A stretch of DNA of 64,000 nucleotides from Carya illinoinensis (lineage: Eukaryota > Streptophyta > Magnoliopsida > Fagales > Juglandaceae). The notes below the pieces were generated by a model. It was not told the DNA's origin. It did not search any database and saw nothing but the letters and a program-made list of their open reading frames with translations. This document shows, in pieces, positions 47,161 through 57,527 of this stretch. The stretch's first letter is position 1. Each line of letters opens with the position of its first letter. Made by a program: the position numbers and the translations under genes. The DNA lies in contig NC_056758.1 in the NCBI RefSeq assembly GCF_018687715.1, forward strand, positions 3,410,001 through 3,474,000, written 5' to 3'.

Positions 47161-50100
47161 ATTTATCACATACACAACCGCAACGAACTTGGAAAAAGTC
47201 GGAGCTTTAAACCACCCCAAATTCACAAGTCAAATCCTACACATTAATTCACAGGCGTCCAAACTCCAAATACAGTACACCAACAAACTATATCGAGATT
47301 TTAAAAAAACAAAAATCAAAATGTTGGGTTAGATATAAAGAAAATCTAATTTGATTGAATTCCACAGAAAGAGGATAGGAATGACGAAACAGAGAAAGTG
47401 AGAATGAATAGAGATAAAATTCTGGCTCTTTTTCTCACTCGCCCTGTTTCTCTCTATGCTTTCTCGCTCCTGTTTTTCTTCTTTCCTGTGTCTAATATTG
47501 ACGTGAAGAAGGTAAGACGAACCTGGTTCCGAACCTCTCGATTGGACTAGACGGTTTTTTTTTTTTTGAACTGGAAATTTATAAATATATATTTATCTTA
47601 ATTAAACCATGTTTGTAGCCAATCATATCTTTCTTTCTTTTTTTCTTTGTTTTGGTTTATTAATTATGGCCTCTATTTTGGCTATAAATGGCTAAAAATT
47701 GTTGAATAGAGTCGAAATTTTAGAAATGGCCTTGGACTAGATTCTTGTTTTTCTTCCAAAATTATTAGGAAAATTTAGAAAACAGAGACCTATTCTTTTT
47801 CATTTTTTGACCATGGAACTCAGTTTTTAATTGGTGCCACGTGGCTAATTAAGAAAATAAAAAAAATTAAAATATATTCAAAATAAAATTGTATTTGAAA
47901 ATATAGAAAGAGAAAGAGTAAAACTCTATATTCTCTCTATCCCTTTTATGTTTGTGTTTTTAATTTTTTTAATAAATCACGTGGCACTCGATGATAATAA
48001 CACGTCAAGGAGACAAAGTGAGTGATACGACTCAGGTGGTATAGTAGCATTTCTCTTTTATTTTTCACCTTCCAACTACTAGGAGTTCTATACTTTACAC
48101 TCTCGAGTGGTAGAGATTTACACATTGATGAAACTAGGATCGATAAACTTTGGTTTCTAAGTGTATAAATCAATGTCAAGTTAGTGTCTTTTGATTTGCA
48201 TGATCGATGCAGAATGTCATGTGTCTTGGCAGTTGGCACAAGGGACTTGAAATCTATGTAGCTTTGCAGATAATGCAGCAGTAATAAAATTTGAGGAACA
48301 TTTTCTAGGTGGGTTTGACGTGAACTGTACACATTAATCTGCCTTCATTGCACACATATTTTCTGAAAGGTACACAAATTCAATAATTTCAAGCAGAGTG
48401 AATTCTATGATCCAATTGAAAATGCAACATGTTTAGGGAGCCCTGCAAACCGTCAATAAAAATTGGTCATAGCATGATGCATTTGTGTAAACAATGGCTG
48501 ACATTCCCCCCATCTGCTCTTTGTAAATGCCTTCATGATGCCGCCTTGTTCTTCCAATATCATTTTGCCCATCCTTTTGCCTATGTGTAAAGGCTAGAGT
48601 TCCTTTTTTATCCATCACCTTTTGGATGGCTTCATTGTATTTAATGTGTTGTCAATCATCAAATACACAAGTAAAGAATGATTTTTATGGATTTTTGTCA
48701 CCATGTTTTTTTTTTTTAAATGATTGTAAGAAGCATGCAAACAGCAATTTTATTGAGGTTTTAAAGATTTTTTTCGAAGAGTTTTCTTTCCCTATCAAGG
48801 ATAATTAGTACATCACATGGGTTTTGGTATGAATCCATATGATTAGAGTGTGTTGTTCTGTTGGCAGTACCATATACTTGTCCTCTAGGGTCTAAGCAGA
48901 TATGTCAATGTCAACAATGCTCCCTTTTCTGCTGTCTTAAGTTGTACAACAGATCAAGTTATAAAGGAAGAACGTGGGAATGGGGATTATCATATTTTGG
49001 TATTAATCCATGTCATAAGCTATAAGTGGGTGACTCTGTGTGTGTGTGTGTGTACAGGGGGGTTGTTGAAATTATACAAGCAAGTTGAGGAAAAGAAAGG
49101 GAGGAAAGAGTGGGACTATGCCAGCTGACCATTTCTTAGGTTATTCTCAGGAGAAGGAAGAAGGGAAAGGTGGAAAGCACCCTTTATCTTTCATGCCGTT
49201 TGTCTCTGAAAAATGATGGGCAAACAGTAAGAAAAAGCACATGATATGTGCACCACCTATCCTCTTGATTCAGGTACTAGCAGCCATTTCTTTAAAAGAA
49301 TGCCCCTGTATCAATGGCGGATCACGAAATTAGCTATCTAATCTCAGATAATTTTTCTTCCATGGCAGAAATATTGCTGTCACAAGTTGGAAACAGAAAT
49401 GAATTTTCTTAAGATAGGAGTCCAACTAATAGTTTGAGACTACTGGCTGGTTCAAGGTTTTGCTCTGTAGTGTATAAAGAATACAGACCTCAAACAGATT
49501 AAGGTGGTTAATTTTAAGTTTTTTGTAGGCTTTCTATTTTCCTCAACCAGAGACAGAGACAGAGACAGAGAGAGAATTGTAAGCAATTATGAAAGGAAAA
49601 TGGAAAATGCTATTTTTGCCCTTGGATTTGTCTCTGAGTTTGACCACTAGTGCATTTTATTTTATATTTTTTAAATGTTTAAAAAAATGCTACTAGTGAA
49701 TTTTTGTGTTTTTTTTTAAATGTTTAAAAAATATTTTTAAAAAAAAAGGGCAAATTATACTATTTGTATGGTTAGATGAATCTACTCCATAAAATAAAAT
49801 AATCGTATTGATAAAGTGATTTATTCCCTTAGAAAATGATAATTGGTCTAACCTTTTGTAATTTTACCTATTTGAACTTTTTATTCACATAAATCCTCTA
49901 TGAAGTGTGAAAAGTGTATTTATAAACTTGTATGGATAACACGATTAATAAAGTGTTTATATGGTACGATTTGATTTAGAAAAAAAATATTTAAAATTTA
50001 AATATTATAAATAAAATCTTACGTTTAAGTAATATATATTGTGTACTTTACATATTGATTTAAAAATATAATAAATTTTTATTAATTAAAAAAATAAATA

Positions 50101-50780
50101 AATTGCCAACTATTTTTTTCTTTAATTTTTGCTTTTTTGGCAGTCCAAATTGTGTACGGAGACTTTGGAAAAGAAAAATGATACATACATATCATTTTTG
50201 ACAATACTTTACATAATTATATTTTAAAATTAAGAGTATTTTTATAAATAATTTATAAAAATAATATCAGTTTATAAAAATATTTTTATTTTAAAATAAG
50301 TATTGTGTCGTGAGATAATCGTTAAGGGCCTTGGCGTCAAATAAAACTTCCAACGTTCGAAAATATTCAAACCCATGGCTCGGAGCCGAATCTAAGAGGC
50401 TGGGAATTAGGTTTGTGAATTGAGTTTCTATATTAGGAATATGCTACTTGTCTTGAGGTTGGATTTCCATTTTTTTTTTTATTTAGTGATTAAGAAAGTA
50501 TTTTTTTAATGATGTTGTATTTAAAAAAAAAAAATTTAAGGATATAAAAAAAATGAAAGAAAAAGGCCAAATGGTCTTATCGAGACTCATCCTCAGGCAG
50601 TGTGTAGCACGACTCTTCTATATTATTCTCCTAAAGATATGGAAATGGGCCTCGCAAGAAGAGTCCATTACATAGGTAAATCGGTCTGCAAAAAGAGTCC
50701 AATGTATAATTGTATGCATACACACTTATCAAGAGAAAATTATAGTCAAAGATAAGTAACTATAACCTGTCAACCATTAA
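47161..50780. other. Kinesin upstream region and intergenic DNA
   Basis: 47161-47560 is the likely leader and promoter of the kinesin (CT-rich, no clear TATA). The remainder is AT-rich with a short (GT)n at about 49037-49052. No reading frame with a recognisable domain. Confidence 0.5.
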
Positions 50781-50919
50781 AAGATCTCACAAAAGTAAAT
50801 TTGTAAATTAATATGGTTTTATATGATACGTTAGATTTACTTTACAATAAAAATAATTTTACAATATAACGTACCACATCAAGCTAAGTCAGTTAATGAA
50901 TTTACTTTTATAATATCTC
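50781..50919. mobile_element. Dispersed palindromic MITE, family A (third copy)
   Basis: Ends CACAAAAGTAAATTTGTAAA and GAATTTACTTTTATAATATC are inverse copies. The core TTACAATAAAAATAA is the same as in 16048-16182. A partial fourth copy may lie at 51645-51720. Confidence 0.6.
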
Positions 50920-51567
50920 TTTATAACTGTAGTATTTCTCATCGTCAAAACACCTAGCTAACTTGAATTGAAGCTTCAACACTGTCTTGTCTGTTAGTTG
51001 AAGATTGAGACTTCTAGTAAAGGGGGTCATGTTCTTTCCCACCAAATGGCTAGTTACCGATGCCTAACTTGGTTTTCTTTTTCAAAGAAGAAAACATTAT
51101 ACCTCTCTAAAGTTCTTGTGACACCCACAAAACATTAACAAGTCCTAAAGTGTAGGGTTTGGTTGCACAAAAAAGAATAAAAAAGAAGTCAATGCAGTGG
51201 GTCTATTGACAATATTCTTCCTAAATCCAGTTCAGTTGGTCCCAGTCCTGGTTGTTCGTCGTTTGCCAAAGGGGAAAACATTATCAATGTTAAGAGTGAT
51301 TATGGAGATTATTAATGGCTTGCTGCCTAAGTATCATGACAACATTCCCATTTCTTCTGTACCTTGTAGCTACCTTACTCTTATGGGCCAGCCCACATAT
51401 ACGATGGAAGATGAAAGAAAAGCTCATTCTTTCCACTTTTGCTCTCCTGATACTAAAGTTGTACTTTCACTGAATCTGCTAAATATTCTCTTAAATATGT
51501 AGCAAGAGAAGTGTAAGACATACAAGGAGGATTATAGGTAGAATGAAAAAATTATTTATATCTCCAA

Positions 51568-51601
51568 CATCAGTCGATATGATTGATGATATCGACTGAT
51601 G
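51568..51601. repeat. Perfect 13-bp hairpin
   Basis: CATCAGTCGATAT (51568-51580) and its exact inverse (51589-51601) surround an 8-base loop. No T-run follows, and no gene ends nearby. Confidence 0.8.
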
Positions 51602-52632
51602 ATGACAAACTCTAAAAGGTAAATACTCTAATTATAAAGAGATTACACAAAAATAATCTCACAAATTGATGTAGTTTGATGTAATTCATCAAATTATAAA
51701 ACTATTAATTGATATCTTGGTATGATTTTAAAACCATGTCAAGAATTCTAATATTCTAAAAGAAAGCAAAATCAAGGTCATTACTTGATGACCAGTTAAC
51801 CTATTCAATTATATCTCAAACTTGACTGTAAATGTTGGATTAGAGAGGTTGGATTGAACAATATTGTGACTAATGTCCCATCGGTTGTCTTAATCTTCCA
51901 AACCAAAAAGATAAAGCCCCAAGTTCTGTTCTTTATGGTCCCAAATAACTTGTCAAATTATTATGTCCATCACCCTTTAAATGTTAGATTATCTAACATA
52001 AGAGGAGCAAGAAAGAAAAGAGAAAACCAATCACATGGAGAGCTTAGCCCTAAAGCTTTGAGATGTTTTTCTTTTAGGGGCAAAGAATTCTATTTTATGA
52101 AGTGATGAACAATCTTTTTCCCAACCAAGGGGCAGAACCAAGTCCCAATATTTTTTTAAGAAAAACCCTTCAAAAATTTGATTTTTAAGATTTTTATACA
52201 AAGCAAACTTCTTTTTATTGAACTCCCTACCATTTATTATCATAAACCTGGATGGTCCCCAACAATATTATAATATTAGCTGAAGAAGTTTGAAACTTTT
52301 GAGTGGCTTCAGTTATGGTGTCATAAGCAATTCAAAGACATTGAATGGGACAAGTCTAGTTTGAAGGACCATTCAAAGGGACACAAGGGAGTTGATGAGT
52401 TGTGTTTTGAATAAAGGTAATTTCAGCCCTAAAAACATGCGGATTGAATATGTGCCCCATCTTGTAAAGTCCTTTGTATGTTTGAGATCAGAATTCAGAT
52501 CCCCTCGAAGTCCTATTGAGGTCTAGAGTGAGAAAAAGATAGATACATGAAGTCACCCTTACAACATTTTGAAGCATTTAATGCTGTTTAAGAAAGTTAT
52601 TTAAGTAGTTATCAATTTTACAGAACCCACTT

Positions 52633-52752
<120 letters not shown>

Positions 52753-52932
52753 AATTAGTAGTTAGTTTTGGGGAAGCTTGTATTAGATTTAAGACATAAG
52801 GCTTGCAATTAGCATAAAGCAAACTATTCTTAAACCTTCAAAGTAAAGAACAGAACGTGCTTTCTACATGAAGGCCACTATGCCTATGTTTGGAGGGTCT
52901 CTTTTTCCTTCTTTTTTAGGAAATTAAACATC

Positions 52933-52934
<2 letters not shown>

Positions 52935-52969
<35 letters not shown>
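52935..52969. repeat. Homopolymer C35
   Basis: Thirty-five C followed by the GC-rich patch GGCGCCCGGGCGACG in otherwise AT-rich DNA. The GC patch may be an assembly or sequencing artefact next to the run. Confidence 0.9.
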
Positions 52970-52971
<2 letters not shown>

Positions 52972-53359
52972 CGCCCGGGCGACGTGGTCAACACATAATC
53001 TTGAATGGCCGCCAAATGGATTACACATAAGAGAAAGAGACCTCTTCCATGCTGGAAAAATGACTTCTACTTGCTTGAATTAGACTTATTTGAATGAAAA
53101 TAGTGACTTTACATACCAACTGTAGATTGCTTGTCTTTTTCCCAAAATAATAATAATAATAAAGCATAAAAAATCAATTTTCATCCTAAGTTACTTAATT
53201 TGTCAATTTGCACCATTAGTTTATCGCGTGACAATCTTAACGACGAGATTTAATAGAACTGCAAAGTGAGATATATTTGTAGTTTAGGGTGCAAATTGAA
53301 ATGTTTATATATAGTTTAGGGTGTAAAACGAAAAGTAGGTGATAATTTATGAATGAAAT

Positions 53360-53814
53360 TTTTGCGCCCCTAGCCTGTTCAAAAATCACACAAAATGATA
53401 GAAAGATAATATTTAAGTGGTTCGGCAACTTACCTACGTCCACTGAAGCAGAAACTCAGTATTTTCAATATGTTTGTACAAAATTACAAACACTCATAAA
53501 CAAGCTCTCTATCTCTCAAATGACCATCTGTTTTGGGTTTCTACAGAATCTATATTTTGCCTTTGGCCCTCTGCCTTGATCGCTCATCTCAGTGAGGATA
53601 GTTTATACCATTGGAAATAATCTCTTTTTAATCTCTTTTTATAGGAAAAGTCTACCTAACATAGTCACCATAGTTGACAAATAAAAAATTTATAGCAGCT
53701 ATCATTGACTGTTGATGGGTTGATGTTGCCATTTAGGACTAGTGGGAAGTTTCTCTTGGATGGTAGGAGGTTGCAAGTTCACATGAGTATTTCACACTTG
53801 GGGGGTTTCCAACA
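53360..53814 (-). repeat. 3' LTR
   Basis: Left LTR. Its inner end reads TGTTGG on the minus strand; the outer end TG has decayed to TT on the plus strand. Aligns to 57081-57522 over its whole length. Confidence 0.88.
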
Positions 53815-53830
53815 ATCAGCCCCTCCATCC
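53815..53830 (-). other. Polypurine tract
   Basis: Minus strand GGATGGAGGGGCTGAT directly before the 3' LTR, the priming site for second-strand synthesis. Confidence 0.7.
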
Positions 53831-55552
53831 AAGTGTGCCATACTAGGATGCTACAAATGATTGCACTCCCTTATTGGAATGCTTGTTAGCCATGAGACAT
53901 TTCCACTATCAAATGCAGCTATAGGTACGTATTCAAATAGATGTCTAGATGCCTCTCCAAATGCATCAACATTGCCTACATCCATAGAGCTTATAAGGGA
54001 TTTTCTTCAGAAGAGATTTACAAGTGCTTTACTGCACAATCTCAACTCTCTAGGATTCTTCTTTCGCTCGAGTCCATGAGTCCACACTCATGTACACCTT
54101 GAGTAAATTGAGTTTCGTTCGAGCCACAGTTGAGCGAACAATATACCTGGTGCCTTTACAGCTTTCAAACCAGGCTCCATAATCCAACAATCACACCTAT
54201 CTCCAACTTGGAGACTGGTTCTCAACATGCCAGCCTCTATCTCCAGCATGATCCCTTATCATCTTTGTAGTTTTACAGCTCATGTCTTCAAGTTAGAAGA
54301 CTAACTAAAGTGATGCATAACTTTAGTTCATCACGTACAACGCCCTTAATCAACACATCTATATAGGGCAACACATCTCCCACTGCACTGGGAATCAATG
54401 GTCTCACACGGACCTTGACACATATCAAAGAACCTGTTACTGAGGTCTCCATCTCCAACATAGGTGACTGACTCATCATCCTACCGCTATCTTCAGTCAA
54501 TGTGCCCATCTTGTGTGCAGTCTTCGACTTGCATAATCTCTATTCTTGCAAGATTTTTCTTCATACCGTAGTTCACTACCTTCATTCAGCATGATATAAT
54601 TTAAGGTAGTAACTACCATGGAGGTATAATCTTCTTGACAGTTATGTAATCATCAATTTTAGGTGTAGATATCCCTGGAACATCTGAGGTTATGTTCCCA
54701 TCTCTCACACCTTTGCTTCATGTCGTGGTCTAGGGAGATTTCTTCAGGTTTAGATGAGGAAAAGTAAAATTGATTTCTTTTTACTTCCTTATCTAATTCA
54801 CACGACCATTACCACTAGCCAAGACCAATAAATCACTTGTGACCTTCCACGTCTGTTTGAGAAAACACTACTAAATGACTACTGTCTTCAAGCTGTCTTT
54901 AACAACATTATACACTGCAAGAAATACGATGTCATGTATTTCTTTATTCACCATATACATTACATCATTTTCAGTTTTCTCCTGATTTTAGCAGTGTCTT
55001 GTGGCCTGTCTTGCCACAATTGCTAGCGAGTCATCTGTTGTCCAGATCATGACTTGCCTTTACCCTTATTCTTGGACTTTGACTAATCCACGCTTCTACC
55101 TTGATTAAAAACATTCATGACTAACAAATTCGAGATCTTGCCAGAACCTCTTTTGCGCACCTCCCCTCATCTAGGAAAACATCTGTTACATTATGAAACT
55201 TCAACTTCGACTTCTTTGAAGAATTACTAATAGTCATTCTCATGACCTTCCAACTTTTTGATCACAACGCCAAATACTATGGGGCAACAAAAATACTTTC
55301 TGCCTTTTTGAAGTTGAACAATTTATTTATCTACACTTTGTTATTTGCAACTGGCTTTTCAAATAAAACCACAATGAGATCCATTGTGGTTCTCCTCTTA
55401 ATAACATTATGCTCCATGAATTGTATGACTGTCAAAACTTGCTGATATAACAAGTTAATCAGCATCGTCCAATGATCTGAAGTTTACTCCTCAAACTTCA
55501 CAATCCCAACTGGGTTAAATCAAGCCAAAACGAATTGAATCCAGCAACATTG

Positions 55553-55760
55553 GACTCCAATTGGCTGACATCAAGCCTAAAACCAATGAGTTTGGTACGA
55601 CTCCATCTAGCTGAGATCAAGCCCAAAACATGAGTCCTACACGACTCCAACTGGTTGAGATTAAGTCCAAAATAAATGAGTCTATCACGACTCCAACTAG
55701 CTGCGATCAAACCAAAACAAATGAGTCATGCATGACTCCAATTGGCTAAGATCAAGCCTT
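55553..55760. repeat. 45-bp tandem repeat inside the LTR element
   Basis: GACTCCAA/GACTCCAT recurs at 55553, 55599, 55643, 55689 and 55734 (spacings 46, 44, 46, 45), each followed by GATCAAGCC-like sequence and AATGAGT. A weaker copy may begin near 55506. Confidence 0.85.
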
Positions 55761-55780
55761 CAACTGATATGAAATTTGAA

Positions 55781-56690
55781 CGGTCTAGATCGAAAGTACC
55801 GATAGCTAATCTCAACATTCCTACCTTACGGATGAATCCAGAATGATTCAAATAGTTTATCAACACTATTTGATCATCGTAATTGGACTGCAAATGGTGT
55901 AGATCAAGTTCAAAATGATCTGCAACTTATAGATGGTTTAGATCAAAAGTACCGATGTCAAATCTCAACATTCCCACCGTACTGATGAGTCCAGAATAAT
56001 TCAAATAGTTTGTCAGCACTATCTAATCATTACAATTAGACTCCAAATGGCGTAGATCAAGCCCAAAATAATTTGCAACTTGTGGACGATTTAGATCGAA
56101 AGTACTGATTGCGAATCTTAACATTCCCACCGTACGAATGAGTTTAGAGTGATCCAAATAGTTTGTTAGCACTATTTGATCATCGCAGTTGAACTCCAAC
56201 TATCATAGATCAAGCCCAAAATGATTTGCAACTCATGGATGGCCCAAATCGAAAGTACCGATGACGAATCTCAACATTTTCATCGTATAGATGAGTCTGA
56301 AATGATCTAAATAGTTTTTCAGTATTATTTGATCATCGCAATTAGACTCTAAATGGCTTAGATTTAGCCTAAAATGAGTTCAGATCAAAAGTACCGATGG
56401 TGAATCTCAATATTCCCACCGTACGGATGAGTTCAGAATGATCCAAATAGTTTGTCAGCACCATTTGATCATTACAATTGGACTCCAACTAGCGTAGATC
56501 ATGCCCAAAAGGATCTGCAACTTATGGACAGTTCAGATCAAAAATACCGATGGCAAATCTCAATATTTCCACTGTACGGATGAGTCTGGAATAATCCAAA
56601 TAATTAGAAAGCATTATTTGATTGGTTAAATTGGACTCCAAATAGCTTAGATCAAGCCCAACAAAGATCTGAAAAAATGGACGGTTCAGA
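55781..56690. repeat. 153-bp tandem repeat array inside the LTR element
   Basis: The anchor AGATC(G/A)AAAGTACCGAT recurs with spacing 153, 153, 153, 136 and 153, and a final truncated copy comes 153 bp later. This makes six units. The one short unit has lost 17 bp. Each unit contains CACCGTACGGATGAGT and GACTCCAA...GATCAAGCCC; the latter part is the same sequence as the neighbouring 45-bp repeat. Confidence 0.9.
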
Positions 56691-57066
56691 TCATCTAGCG
56701 CGTGGGGTACATGCACTACAGCAGGGCGTTTGGGCGCATGTCTTACACGTGCCGAGTGCTCCTAGGGTGCGTGGGGGCGCGTGCCTCTCACGTGTCTTCA
56801 ACCTGGGATGCGCGTGAGCGCGTGTTCCTCACGCATCTTCTTCCTCTCATCGTGAGTGGGGGCGCGTTACTCACTTGTCTTCTTCCTCTGGTACAATTGA
56901 GGTGCGTTTGTGCACTCTCCGACTTCTAGGGGCACGTACAGGCTCTTCTGGCATCCATTTTTTTATGCAGTTTGTCACAACGGATTCTTTTTGACGCAAC
57001 GAACGTTAGTGTGTGATCAAAAGTTACTTTTGATCAACTTGATTTTCTGGACAACATGAAACCAAA

Positions 57067-57078
57067 GCTCTGATACCA
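57067..57078 (-). other. Primer-binding site (initiator Met-tRNA)
   Basis: Minus strand TGGTATCAGAGC, two bases from the 5' LTR, complementary to the 3' end of plant initiator Met-tRNA as in most copia and many gypsy elements. Confidence 0.9.
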
Positions 57079-57080
57079 AT

Positions 57081-57522
57081 TGTTGTGCCTCTGGCCTGCC
57101 CAAAAATACACAAGACTATAAAGAGACGATATTTAAGTGGTTCGGCAACTTGCCTATGTCCACTGAAGCGGAAACTCAGTATTTTTAATATGTTTGTACA
57201 AAATTATAAATACTCATAAACAAGCTCTTTATCTCTCAAATGACCATCTGTTCTGAGTTTTCCCAGAACTTATATTTCACTCTCAGCCCTCTGCCTTGAT
57301 CGCTCACCTCAGTGAGGATAATTTATACCATTGCGAATGATCTCCTTTTATAGAAGAAGTCTACCTAATGTAGCCATCATAGTTGATAAATAAGAAATTT
57401 TCAGCAATTATCATTGACTATTGAGGGGTTGCTGCAGCCATTTAGAACTAGTGGGAAGCTTATCTTGAATGGTGGGAGGCTACAAGTTCACATCGGCATT
57501 TCACACTTGAGAATTTCTAATA
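57081..57522 (-). repeat. 5' LTR
   Basis: Right LTR. Starts TATTAG on the minus strand (ancestral TG changed to TA) and ends GGCACAACA before the primer site. Confidence 0.88.
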
Positions 57523-57527
57523 GAAAT

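Larger units (their letters stand above)
53360..57522 (-). mobile_element. Complete non-autonomous LTR retrotransposon (copia-style, LARD-like)
   Basis: Two direct LTRs, 53360-53814 (455 bp, 3' LTR) and 57081-57522 (442 bp, 5' LTR), share long blocks such as TTTAAGTGGTTCGGCAACTT and CCCTCTGCCTTGATCGCTCA. A perfect 5-bp target duplication GAAAT flanks the element (53355-53359, 57523-57527). Next to the 5' LTR is a primer-binding site complementary to initiator Met-tRNA (57067-57078). Next to the 3' LTR is a purine-rich tract (53815-53830). All are in minus-strand order. The 3266-bp interior has no gag, protease, integrase or reverse transcriptase that I can recognise, and no long frame; it carries tandem repeats. 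The LTRs differ by many substitutions and the TG...CA ends are partly mutated, so the insertion is old. Moving it would have needed proteins from another element. Confidence 0.88.

Noticed and set aside
51197..51502. 101-aa plus-strand frame
   Set aside because: No domain recognised; composition like surrounding non-coding DNA.
54288..54509. Possible gag-pol remnant in the LTR element
   Set aside because: No conserved protease, integrase or reverse transcriptase motif could be recognised.
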